DNA of 64,000 nt, taken from the NCBI RefSeq assembly GCF_030036535.1, contig NZ_CP080388.1, positions 868,001-932,000 on the forward strand. The letters run 5' to 3'. The position numbers and the translations under genes are program-made. Source of the stretch: Agrobacterium cucumeris. GTDB lineage: Bacteria; Pseudomonadota; Alphaproteobacteria; Rhizobiales; Rhizobiaceae. Below are positions 26,793 to 34,633 of the stretch, piece after piece; the stretch's first letter is position 1; each line of letters opens with the position of its first letter. The notes beneath the pieces are model-generated. The model saw nothing but the letters and a program-made list of their open reading frames with translations, made no database searches and had not been told where the DNA came from.

Positions 26793-27677
26793 ATGAAGCA
26801 ACAACCGCAGCCCGTCGACCCTCCGAAAGATTACGAAGAACTGATCCGCCTCATCCATGATCGTCATGACCAGATGAGCAAGACCTATCAGCGGATCTCC
26901 GTTTATCTGACGCAGAACCCCAATGAAGTCGCAGTGCATTCGGTCAATACCATTGCCGAGCGGCACAACATCCACGCCTCCAGTTTTGTGCGGTTTGCGC
27001 AGTCGCTGGGTTACAAGGGGTTCAAGGAACTCCAGGCGCTGTTCCAGAAACGGCTGGCGACGGCGGCTCCGGGTTTCGAGGCGCGCGTGCGCGCGCTCGA
27101 CGATGAATTGCAAAGCCGCGAGGACCGTTCGGAATACGGTTTCCTTCACGATCTGGTCGTCAGGGATATCGCCTCCCTTCAGGACCTGCTCGAACGCATC
27201 AGCGCCGAACAGCTCGGCACCGCCGCCGATCTGATCGAGGCCGCCGGTACAGTCTATCTTGTCGGCCAGCTGCGCTCCGCACCGGTGGCGGAGCTGCTGC
27301 GTTACATCCTCACCATGCTCGGCAAGCAATGTATCCTTCTCGATCCCGGCGGCGGGCTCGCCACCCATATGGCGCGGACGATGAAGACCGGTGACGTGCT
27401 GATCGCGGTGTCGTTCCGATTTTACGCGACGGAAGTGGTGAATATCGTCGAGGAGGCGGAAAAGATCGGTGTGCCGACCGTGGCGATTTCCGACAGTACC
27501 CTGTCGCCGCTGGCAAAATCGGCAAAGGTCCTGTTCTCGGTCCCCGAGCATGATTACAGCTTTTCCCGGTCTCTGGCCGCGCCGATGTGTCTTGCGCAGG
27601 CTCTGGCCGTCGCCGTTGCCGCCCGTGTTCAGAAGAACGAAACAGCGCCGCGCATTCCGACGGTGACCGGCCTCTAG
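26793..27677 (+). CDS. MurR/RpiR family transcriptional regulator, probable inositol repressor
   Basis: The 294-residue protein has an N-terminal HTH of the RpiR type (about 20-95, with VHSVNTIAERHNIHASSFVRFAQSLG as recognition region) and a C-terminal SIS sugar-phosphate-binding domain (about 130-260: GTVYLVGQLRSAPVAELL, TGDVLIAVSFRFYATEVV). RpiR-type IolR proteins repress inositol genes in several bacteria and respond to an inositol-derived phosphate. Its place between the two halves of the locus, with the operator 11 bases before its start, supports that role. The ATG at 26793 is chosen; a TTG at 26778 lies inside the operator. Confidence 0.9.
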   Translation: MKQQPQPVDPPKDYEELIRLIHDRHDQMSKTYQRISVYLTQNPNEVAVHSVNTIAERHNIHASSFVRFAQSLGYKGFKELQALFQKRLATAAPGFEARVRALDDELQSREDRSEYGFLHDLVVRDIASLQDLLERISAEQLGTAADLIEAAGTVYLVGQLRSAPVAELLRYILTMLGKQCILLDPGGGLATHMARTMKTGDVLIAVSFRFYATEVVNIVEEAEKIGVPTVAISDSTLSPLAKSAKVLFSVPEHDYSFSRSLAAPMCLAQALAVAVAARVQKNETAPRIPTVTGL

Positions 27678-27687
27678 GCACCCTCAC

Positions 27688-28449
27688 TCAAAGCCCTGTC
27701 ACGCCGTCCCAGATAAGCTTCACCGCCACCAGCGCCACGGACACATAGGTCAGTGGATAAAAGATCGAGGCGCGCATGTGGCGCACCGTCCAGGCGCCAA
27801 GCCATGTGGAGACGATAGCCAACGGCACCATCAGGGCGGCGCGGCCGAGATTTTGCGCGCCGAAACCGCCGAGAGCCGCATAAGGCACGAGCTTCAGCAC
27901 ATTGGTGATGGCAAAGAACATCACATTGGTGCCGGTGAAAACCTTCGGGTCCATGCGAAGCGGCAGCAGGTAGACCTGTAGCGGCGGCGCGCCGGCATGG
28001 GCGACAAAACTGGTGTAACCCGCAAGCAGGCTCCAGAATCGCCCCGCCATTGGCCGCTCCTTCGCAACCGTCACCAGGACGCCCCTTGAAAGCACGACGC
28101 GCAGCACGAACACGGCCGAGACAAGGCCGACGATCAGACGCACCACGGCATCCGAGGTGATCTCGGCGGTCATCCATCCAAGCCCGATGCCGAGAACGGC
28201 TGCCGGCAGAAGCTGGCGCATGATCCGCCAGTCGACCCATTTGCGCCAGGCGGCCACGCCGACCATGTCCATGACCACCAGAATGGGCAGCAGGATGGCG
28301 GCCGCCGTGACCGGTGACATCACCAGCGCCATCAGCGGCACGCCAAGCAGGCTCATGCCGCCGAGCCCGCCCTTGGAAAGCCCGACCAGCACGACGGCAA
28401 GCACGGTGACGCCCAGTTCCAGAGGAGAGTTGAATAGGTTCAAGTGCAT
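27688..28449 (-). CDS. TSUP (TauE/SafE) family membrane transporter
   Basis: The 253-residue protein has about seven to eight hydrophobic helices and the family's GLSKGGLGGMSLLGVPLMALV and FVAHAGAPPLQVYLLPL repeats. TSUP proteins export or import organic or sulfur-containing anions such as sulfoacetate and sulfite. In this locus it might move an acidic by-product. A start at the ATG at 28449 places the ribosome-binding GAGGAG against it with no spacer, so the TTG six bases downstream is a possible real start. It lies downstream of the ABC genes on the same strand and converges with the regulator. Confidence 0.87.
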   Translation of the reverse strand: MHLNLFNSPLELGVTVLAVVLVGLSKGGLGGMSLLGVPLMALVMSPVTAAAILLPILVVMDMVGVAAWRKWVDWRIMRQLLPAAVLGIGLGWMTAEITSDAVVRLIVGLVSAVFVLRVVLSRGVLVTVAKERPMAGRFWSLLAGYTSFVAHAGAPPLQVYLLPLRMDPKVFTGTNVMFFAITNVLKLVPYAALGGFGAQNLGRAALMVPLAIVSTWLGAWTVRHMRASIFYPLTYVSVALVAVKLIWDGVTGL

Positions 28450-28500
28450 CTCCTCGGCATTGCCGCCGGCACCCCTGCCGGGGCACCGCGCGCATGAATA

Positions 28501-29514
28501 TCAGCCCTTCCTGAGCCGGGCTTTTTGACGGTAGACATCAGCGACGACCGCGCTGACGATGATCAGTCCCTTGACGATCTCCTGATAGTAAGCATCCACA
28601 CGCAGAAATGTGAAGCCCGACATCATCAGACCGAGGATCACCGTGCCGATAACGGTGCCGAAAATGCGTCCCCGCCCGCCGGAAAGGGATGTGCCGCCGA
28701 TGACCGCCGCAGCGATGGCGTCGAGTTCATACATCATGCCCATACCGGCCTGCGCCGTTTCCGCACGGGCAGCGGTGACGATGCCGGCGAGGCCCGCGAG
28801 CAGGCCGGCAATGGCATAGACCTTGACCAGATGCACCTGGACATTGATGCCGGACACCCGGGCCGCCTGCATGTTCGCGCCGATCGCATAAGTGAACTTG
28901 CCATAACGCGTATAGCGCAGGGCAATGTGGAAGGTGACGGCGACGAGCAGGAAGATGACGACAGGCCATGCGCCCGAGCCGATCGACGCGAAGCTCTCGG
29001 TCGGGAAGGAGATCGGTTGCCCCTTCGTATACCACTTGGCGATGCCGCGCGCAGTCACCATCATGCCCAGCGTGGCGATGAAGGGCGGTATTCCCGTGAC
29101 CGCGATGAGCATGCCGTTGACGATGCCGGCGATCAGGCCGAGACCGAGGCCGACGACCAGCGGCACCACCACGGGCATATCGGTGAGCGCCGGATAGATC
29201 GCCCGCGCGAAATCGCTGCTTTGCGCAAAACTCATGGCGATCATGGCCGTCATCGCCACCACCGAGCCCGAACTGAGGTCAATGCCGCCGGTGATGATGA
29301 CCTGGGTGACCCCGACGGCGATGATGCCGACGACGGAGACCTGCAGGATCATGATCGTCAGGCGCTGCGGACTGCCGAGAAAGCTCTGCCCCTGCACGAA
29401 CCAGCCGAGCAACTCAAACACAAGTGCGACGCCGATCAGCACGGTCAGAATATTCAGTTCCTGCGGCAGCTTGCGCCTTTTCCGTTCGACCGGTTCGGTC
29501 TGTACGCTATCCAT
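28501..29514 (-). CDS. Sugar ABC transporter permease (RbsC/IatP-like)
   Basis: The 337-residue integral membrane protein has multiple helices and the BPD_transp_2 signature GGIDLSSGSVVAMTAMIAM in the middle and TSLSGGRGRIFGTVIGTVILG near the C-terminus, as in ribose and inositol permeases. A strong GGGGAGGA precedes the ATG at 29514. It is the third gene of a binding protein-ATPase-permease operon. Myo-inositol is the expected substrate because of the neighbouring catabolic genes, but ribose- or galactose-type sugars cannot be excluded by sequence. Confidence 0.93.
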   Translation of the reverse strand: MDSVQTEPVERKRRKLPQELNILTVLIGVALVFELLGWFVQGQSFLGSPQRLTIMILQVSVVGIIAVGVTQVIITGGIDLSSGSVVAMTAMIAMSFAQSSDFARAIYPALTDMPVVVPLVVGLGLGLIAGIVNGMLIAVTGIPPFIATLGMMVTARGIAKWYTKGQPISFPTESFASIGSGAWPVVIFLLVAVTFHIALRYTRYGKFTYAIGANMQAARVSGINVQVHLVKVYAIAGLLAGLAGIVTAARAETAQAGMGMMYELDAIAAAVIGGTSLSGGRGRIFGTVIGTVILGLMMSGFTFLRVDAYYQEIVKGLIIVSAVVADVYRQKARLRKG

Positions 29515-29549
29515 GATTTTTCCTCCCCGGCATTGCCGCCGTCGCAGCC

Positions 29550-31085
29550 TCAGCGGGCCGCCAGTTCCATGATTTTGACTTGGTCCGCTTCGGCGCGATC
29601 GAGAATCCCGGTCATATGCCCCTCATGCATCACGACAATCCGGTCGGACATGCCGAGAACCTCCGGCAGTTCCGACGAGATCATGATGACGGCGACACCT
29701 TCCTTCGCCAGACTGGAAATCAGGCGATGGATTTCCGCCTTGGCGCCGACATCGATGCCGCGCGTCGGTTCGTCGAGAATGAGGATTGCCGGTTTCGTCA
29801 GAAGCCAGCGGGCGATCAGCACCTTCTGCTGGTTGCCGCCGGACAGGTTTTCGATCCGCTCGTCGAGATCGGGCGTCTTGATGCGCAGCGCCTTCTTCAT
29901 GTCGTTGCACAGCACCGTCAAACCGCGCTCATCGACATAACCCATCGCCGCATGACCATTCTGGAGGGCTGCGATCTGCATGTTTTCAAGGATCGAAAGC
30001 GGCAAAAAACAGCCGGTTGCCTTGCGGTCCTCCGTCAGCAGCGCCATGCCCCTGCGCATCGCATCCGCCGGCGAGTGGATCGTGACCGGAGCGCCGTTGA
30101 TGCGGATGGTCCCTTCGCTCGCCGGCACCACCCCGAAAATCGCCTCGGCGACGTTGGAACGGCCGGATCCCACCAGTCCCGCCACGCCGAGGATTTCACC
30201 ACGATGCAGATCGAAGGAAATACCGCGGAAAACACCGGACAAGCCGAGATCGCGGACCTCGAGAACCACGTCGCCGATCGATGCCTCCTGCTTGGGAAAC
30301 ATGTTGGTGATCTCGCGGCCGACCATCATTTTTATGATGTCGTCGCGCGTGACATCGGTGCTCGCATGGGTTCCGACATATCGCCCGTCGCGGAACACCG
30401 AAAACTCGTCGGCGATCTCGAACAGTTCGTTCATCTTGTGGGTGATGTAGACGATGCCGATATTGCGTGACCGCAGATCGCGGATGATATCGAAAAGATG
30501 CGCGACCTCGGACTCCGTGAGGGCCGATGTCGGCTCATCCATGATGAGCACGCTGGACTGGTAACTGACGGCCTTGGCGATTTCGACCATCTGCCGCTGC
30601 GCCACCGTCAGTGTGCTGACCTCCGCCGCCGGATCGATATTGATCTTCAGCTGGTTAAACAGCGCCTGCGTCTCCGCCAGCATTTTCGCATGGTCTATGA
30701 GGCCGAGACGGTTTTTCGGTTCGCGGCGGATCCAGATGTTCTCCGCCACGCTCATCCAGTCCATCAGCGCCAGTTCCTGATGGATCATGGCGATGCCGCG
30801 CTCCAGCGCATCCCGCGGACTTTTGAGGCGGACGTCTTCTCCCCGCAGCCTGACGGTGCCGGCATCCGGGCTGTAAATACCGGCGATGATCTTCATGAGC
30901 GTCGACTTGCCAGCGCCATTTTCGCCCATCAGCGCGTGCACGGAACCGGGGCGCAGCCGAAACTGCACATCATCCAGCGCGACGACACCCGGGAATTCCT
31001 TGCGCACCCCCTCGATTTCGAGAAGGTATGGGCCGGCGGCCTGCTTGAAGCGTTCGATCGCCTCTAAGGTGGTTGTGGAAATCAT
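29550..31085 (-). CDS. Sugar ABC transporter ATP-binding protein (RbsA/IatA-like)
   Basis: The 511-residue protein has two fused ATPase domains. The first has a canonical Walker [10 protein letters not shown] (54-62), [16 protein letters not shown] signature region and Walker [12 protein letters not shown]. The second has the degenerate Walker [10 protein letters not shown] and a canonical LSGGNQQKV plus [12 protein letters not shown]. This arrangement is typical of the CUT2 class of importers for ribose, galactose, xylose and inositol. It starts 86 bases after the binding-protein stop. Confidence 0.95.
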   Translation of the reverse strand: MISTTTLEAIERFKQAAGPYLLEIEGVRKEFPGVVALDDVQFRLRPGSVHALMGENGAGKSTLMKIIAGIYSPDAGTVRLRGEDVRLKSPRDALERGIAMIHQELALMDWMSVAENIWIRREPKNRLGLIDHAKMLAETQALFNQLKINIDPAAEVSTLTVAQRQMVEIAKAVSYQSSVLIMDEPTSALTESEVAHLFDIIRDLRSRNIGIVYITHKMNELFEIADEFSVFRDGRYVGTHASTDVTRDDIIKMMVGREITNMFPKQEASIGDVVLEVRDLGLSGVFRGISFDLHRGEILGVAGLVGSGRSNVAEAIFGVVPASEGTIRINGAPVTIHSPADAMRRGMALLTEDRKATGCFLPLSILENMQIAALQNGHAAMGYVDERGLTVLCNDMKKALRIKTPDLDERIENLSGGNQQKVLIARWLLTKPAILILDEPTRGIDVGAKAEIHRLISSLAKEGVAVIMISSELPEVLGMSDRIVVMHEGHMTGILDRAEADQVKIMELAAR

Positions 31086-31171
31086 ATCTCACCCGTCCTT
31101 TATCCGGTCAGCGGCCGGGCCGTGATTTGCTGTGCCGGCGACCGAGGCAATGCCCGGTCGCCGGCCACAAA

Positions 31172-32101
31172 TCAGTTGTTGGACTTGTATTGAGCAACAT
31201 TGGCGGGGGTGACGAGTTCAAAGGGCACATCGACCTTGTGCTCGAATTTTTCGCCACGCGCGATTTTGAGGACGGTATCGAGCGATCCTTCGCCCTGACC
31301 CTTGGCAGACTGGTAGACCGTGACGTCAAGGTCGCCCGCTTCCATCGCCGCCAGCGCATCCTGCGTTGCATCAACACCGGCGACGATGACATCCTTCATG
31401 CCGACACCGGATGATTTCAACGCCTGGATCGCGCCGAGCGCCATCTCGTCATTGTTTCCAAGCACGATGGTCGGCTTCATGCCGGATGTGATCCAGTTCG
31501 TCATCAGGTCCATGGCGGGGGTACGCATCCAGTTCGCGGTCTGCGCGTCCAGCACCTTGATGTCCTTGCAGGCATCGCTTTTGAGGACACGTTCAGCCGC
31601 CGCGGTGCGGCCGCGCTGGCCGGTGGTGCCGAGTTGCCCCATGAGAATGACCGCATCGCCCTTGCCGCTGGCAAGCTTGCAAACCTCGGTTGCCTGCAAT
31701 TCGCCGGCCTGCTCCTCATTGGAACCGACCCATGCCTGCTTTTCCGGGAATTTTTCCATATTGGCCGGCAGCATGTTCACGAAGACCAGTGGAATACCCG
31801 CCTGATCAGCGATCTTCGACATCGCCCTGCCGGAATCCGCATCCACCAGCATGGTGATGATGCCATCAACGCCAGCCGCCACGAAGTTTTCGATCTGCGA
31901 CTGCTGGCGGGCGATATCGCCCTGCGCATCTTCCATCTGGACTTCGACGCCGAGGTCCTTGGCATGGCGCTGAATGTTGTGACGCAATACGGTGAGATAA
32001 TTGTCGTCGAAAAGCGACATTGCCACGCCGATCTTCTCGGCATAGGCAGCGTTTGCCATCAGGGCGCAGAATGCGGTTGTGATTACGATTTTTTTGATCA
32101 C
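31172..32101 (-). CDS. Periplasmic sugar-binding protein of a CUT2 ABC importer (IbpA-like)
   Basis: The 309-residue protein begins at a GTG at 32101 (VIKKIVITTAFCALMANAAYA), which is a clear signal peptide with cleavage near AYA. AGGAGGAGAAAA lies just upstream. The mature part is a two-domain periplasmic-binding fold with DDNYLTVLRHNIQRHAKDL, DIARQQSQIENFVAAGVDGI, VGSNEEQAGELQATE and GNNDEMALGAIQALKSSG, as in ribose/inositol-binding proteins. It is the first gene of the importer operon. Inositol specificity is inferred from the locus. Confidence 0.93.
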   Translation of the reverse strand: MIKKIVITTAFCALMANAAYAEKIGVAMSLFDDNYLTVLRHNIQRHAKDLGVEVQMEDAQGDIARQQSQIENFVAAGVDGIITMLVDADSGRAMSKIADQAGIPLVFVNMLPANMEKFPEKQAWVGSNEEQAGELQATEVCKLASGKGDAVILMGQLGTTGQRGRTAAAERVLKSDACKDIKVLDAQTANWMRTPAMDLMTNWITSGMKPTIVLGNNDEMALGAIQALKSSGVGMKDVIVAGVDATQDALAAMEAGDLDVTVYQSAKGQGEGSLDTVLKIARGEKFEHKVDVPFELVTPANVAQYKSNN

Positions 32102-32358
32102 GAGATTTTCTCCTCCTCTTTTCCCCGCACGTGACGAATGTGTGCGATCACCCAAACCGGTGCCTCCCGGCCGTCTCCAGGCATGGCTTCGCCGGTGACG
32201 GATGCAGCAGCAAAATCCGCCTCAAGCGAAGTCATGTCCTGTCGATCAGTCGAAACGGCAGCACTGTTTGCGCGCAGCTTTAGTGCTGCGCCCGTCTCTC
32301 CCATGCGACCGGGTATTTTCCGGGCGCAGTTTCAACATAGCGGGATGGAACAGGATTC
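32102..32358 (-). promoter_or_regulatory. Long leader upstream of the binding-protein gene
   Basis: About 250 bases separate the operator pair at 32359-32400 from the GTG at 32101, and no reading frame on either strand is convincing. A hairpin with 7-bp arms, GCGCAGC/GCTGCGC, lies at 32272-32291. If transcription starts near the operators the mRNA leader is long. I see no known riboswitch in it. Confidence 0.4.
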
Positions 32359-32372
32359 GCAACAAAAATTGC
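32359..32372. promoter_or_regulatory. Candidate iol operator upstream of the ABC importer
   Basis: GCAAC-AAAA-ATTGC matches the iolG/regulator dyad at 9 of 10 arm positions. Confidence 0.5.
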
Positions 32373-32386
32373 AGAATTTCTATACG

Positions 32387-32400
32387 GCAATAAAATTTCC
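32387..32400. promoter_or_regulatory. Candidate iol operator, half-degenerate copy
   Basis: GCAAT-AAAA-TTTCC keeps one perfect arm. It is centred 28 bp from the copy at 32359, a spacing nearly equal to the 29 bp seen in the iolD/iolG region. Confidence 0.4.
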
Positions 32401-32554
32401 AAAATCTTGCTGCGGGGCCATCTGCCGACATTCGTCCCGAAGGTAAAAAAGGATCGACAGAACCCGCGCCCTGCGACTTTGCGCGCCGCGCGCTAAAGCT
32501 ATGCTTGTTTTTGGGAAGAACGGACGCAAAGAGCGGCTGGCACGCCGCAAAGAT

Positions 32555-34633
32555 TCACTCGACGAAAATCCGCACGCTCGAGGCGCGGCCATCGGCATCG
32601 ATCACCGTGAGGGTGGAAAACCCTTGCCCCTCGGGTCGCCACTCGCTGTTGCGGCGATGGGAAGCGTCGGGCAGAGGCATGCCATTCGCGAGCCAGCGGA
32701 AGGGAGCGCGCCCGCCTTGCAGCTTCAGCACCAGCGGTGAAATGCCCGACTGGCCGGAAAGCTCAACCCTTGCTCCTTCCGGCGGATAAACGATGCGCGG
32801 GGCGCTTTCGCGTCTCGAGGCTGAAAGCAGGCCGCTTGCGGTTAGGGTGAAACGCCGCTGGTTGGCGGGAAGGTCGGTGACGGCAACGCGCGCCACACCG
32901 GAGGGTGCGCCGGGCATCGGCGTGATTGCCACACCGGATTTTGCGAAGGCCTCGAACAGGATCGGGGCCGCTGTCGCGTAACCGGCAATACCCGGCACCG
33001 CGCCATTATCAGCCCGGCCGACCCAGACGCCGATGACGTGCCGCCCGTCATAGCCCACCGACCAGGCATCACGATAACCGTAACTCGTGCCTGTCTTGTA
33101 GGCGATTCCGCGCTGTTTCATACCGAGCGGCGGCAGCACGCCGGAAAGTATGTCAGAGACATTCCAGATCGCAGCATCGGAAAACAGCCGGTCACCGGCA
33201 AGGCGCTCAGGGACTGACCGGACGCCGTCGCCCAACCGCACGGGATCACCGCTGCCGGCAAGCCCGGCATAAAGCTGCACCAGATCAACAAGCGAAATAC
33301 CCGCCCCGCCAAGCGCAATGGCAAGTCCGGGCGCCTCGCTTGACGGCAGCACCAGCCGGACGCCCGCCCGCCGGAACCGCACCATCAGCGCCGATGGGCT
33401 GACCGCATCCAGCAGCTTGACGGCGGGTACGTTGAGCGACAGTTGCAGAGCCTGCCGGATGCTGACATCGCCCTGATAATGCATATCGAAATTGCGCGGT
33501 CGATAACCGGAAAAATCCGCCGGGCGATCCTCGATGATGGTTTCCTGCCCGACAAGACCGTCTTCAAAGGCAAGGCCATAGATGAACGGCTTGAGGGTGG
33601 AGCCCGGTGAGCGTATCGCCCGGCTCATCTCAACGAAACCACGCCTCGCGGTATCAAGATAATCCGCCGAGCCGACCTCTGCGAGAATATCGCCGGTCTG
33701 CGCGTCGGCCATGACGATGGCGACGGAAACCTTGTCGCCAAGCTTTTCCGCCGCATGGCGAGCAACCCCCTCGAGCTCCCGCTGGATCGGCAGTTTCAGC
33801 GTCGAGCGCGCCTCTGTGGTATTCGGAAATTTCGCCCGCGCGGCGACGGCCATATGCGGCGCATAGGCCGGCAGGTCGCGCCGGCTGGCGGGCACGGCGG
33901 AAAGAGACGCCCGCTCCGCTTCCCCTTCGCCCACCACGCGTTCGACGGCAAGCCGTTGCAGCACCCGCTCGCGCGCCTGCCTTGCCGCTTCCGGAAAACG
34001 GTCCGGACGACGTTTCTCCGGCAGCTGCGGCAGCGCCACCAGCAGGGCCGCCTCCGCCGTATCGAGCCGGCCCGGCTCCTTGCCGAACCACGCGAGGCTG
34101 GCGGCCCTGACGCCTTCGAGATTGCCGCCATAGGGCGCGATATTCAGATAGAGATCGAGGATATCAGCCTTGTCGAGCCGTCTTTCGATCTGGAGCGCCC
34201 GCATGGCCTGCAGCAATTTTGCCGAGAATGAGCGGTCGGCACGCGGCTCGATCAACCGCGCCACCTGCATGGAAAGAGTCGAGGCGCCTGAGACGATCCG
34301 ACCGTTGCTGGCCAGTTGCCAGGCGGAGCGCATAAGCGCCCATGGGTCGACCCCGTGATGATCGTAGAACCGCTGGTCCTCATAAGCGACCAGCATACGC
34401 AGGAACTGTGGATCGACCTCGGCTGCAGTCGTTTTCAGCCGCCAGCGGCCATCCGCTGTCGCAAAGGCGCGCAACAGCTTGCCGTCGCGGTCCAGCACCT
34501 CGAAGGATCGTTGCTGCGCAGCCTCCAGCGGCGGCGGATAGGCCTTGTCCAGTGCATCAAGACCGAAGGCCGCGCCGCCGAGAAGCAGCGCGGCTGACAC
34601 GATGCCGACGATGATCGCCTTCCGTCGCCTCAT
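32555..34633 (-). CDS. pbpC: Penicillin-binding protein 1C
   Basis: The 692-residue bifunctional enzyme has an N-terminal membrane anchor (about 6-26), a glycosyltransferase domain with EDQRFYDHHG at 85-94 and TLSMQVARL, and a transpeptidase domain with SPGSTLKPF (nucleophile Ser of STLK near 345), SLNVP and KTGTS near 512. The C-terminal 80 residues form the BiPBP_C domain of PBP1C. Its start overlaps the alpha-2-macroglobulin stop by four bases, the usual partnership of these two genes in proteobacteria. PBP1C is thought to repair damaged peptidoglycan, with the macroglobulin acting in the periplasm. Confidence 0.96.
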   Translation of the reverse strand: MRRRKAIIVGIVSAALLLGGAAFGLDALDKAYPPPLEAAQQRSFEVLDRDGKLLRAFATADGRWRLKTTAAEVDPQFLRMLVAYEDQRFYDHHGVDPWALMRSAWQLASNGRIVSGASTLSMQVARLIEPRADRSFSAKLLQAMRALQIERRLDKADILDLYLNIAPYGGNLEGVRAASLAWFGKEPGRLDTAEAALLVALPQLPEKRRPDRFPEAARQARERVLQRLAVERVVGEGEAERASLSAVPASRRDLPAYAPHMAVAARAKFPNTTEARSTLKLPIQRELEGVARHAAEKLGDKVSVAIVMADAQTGDILAEVGSADYLDTARRGFVEMSRAIRSPGSTLKPFIYGLAFEDGLVGQETIIEDRPADFSGYRPRNFDMHYQGDVSIRQALQLSLNVPAVKLLDAVSPSALMVRFRRAGVRLVLPSSEAPGLAIALGGAGISLVDLVQLYAGLAGSGDPVRLGDGVRSVPERLAGDRLFSDAAIWNVSDILSGVLPPLGMKQRGIAYKTGTSYGYRDAWSVGYDGRHVIGVWVGRADNGAVPGIAGYATAAPILFEAFAKSGVAITPMPGAPSGVARVAVTDLPANQRRFTLTASGLLSASRRESAPRIVYPPEGARVELSGQSGISPLVLKLQGGRAPFRWLANGMPLPDASHRRNSEWRPEGQGFSTLTVIDADGRASSVRIFVE

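Noticed and set aside
32138..32446. Plus-strand frame of 102 codons in the leader
   Set aside because: No ribosome-binding site, low-complexity translation and overlap with the predicted operators.
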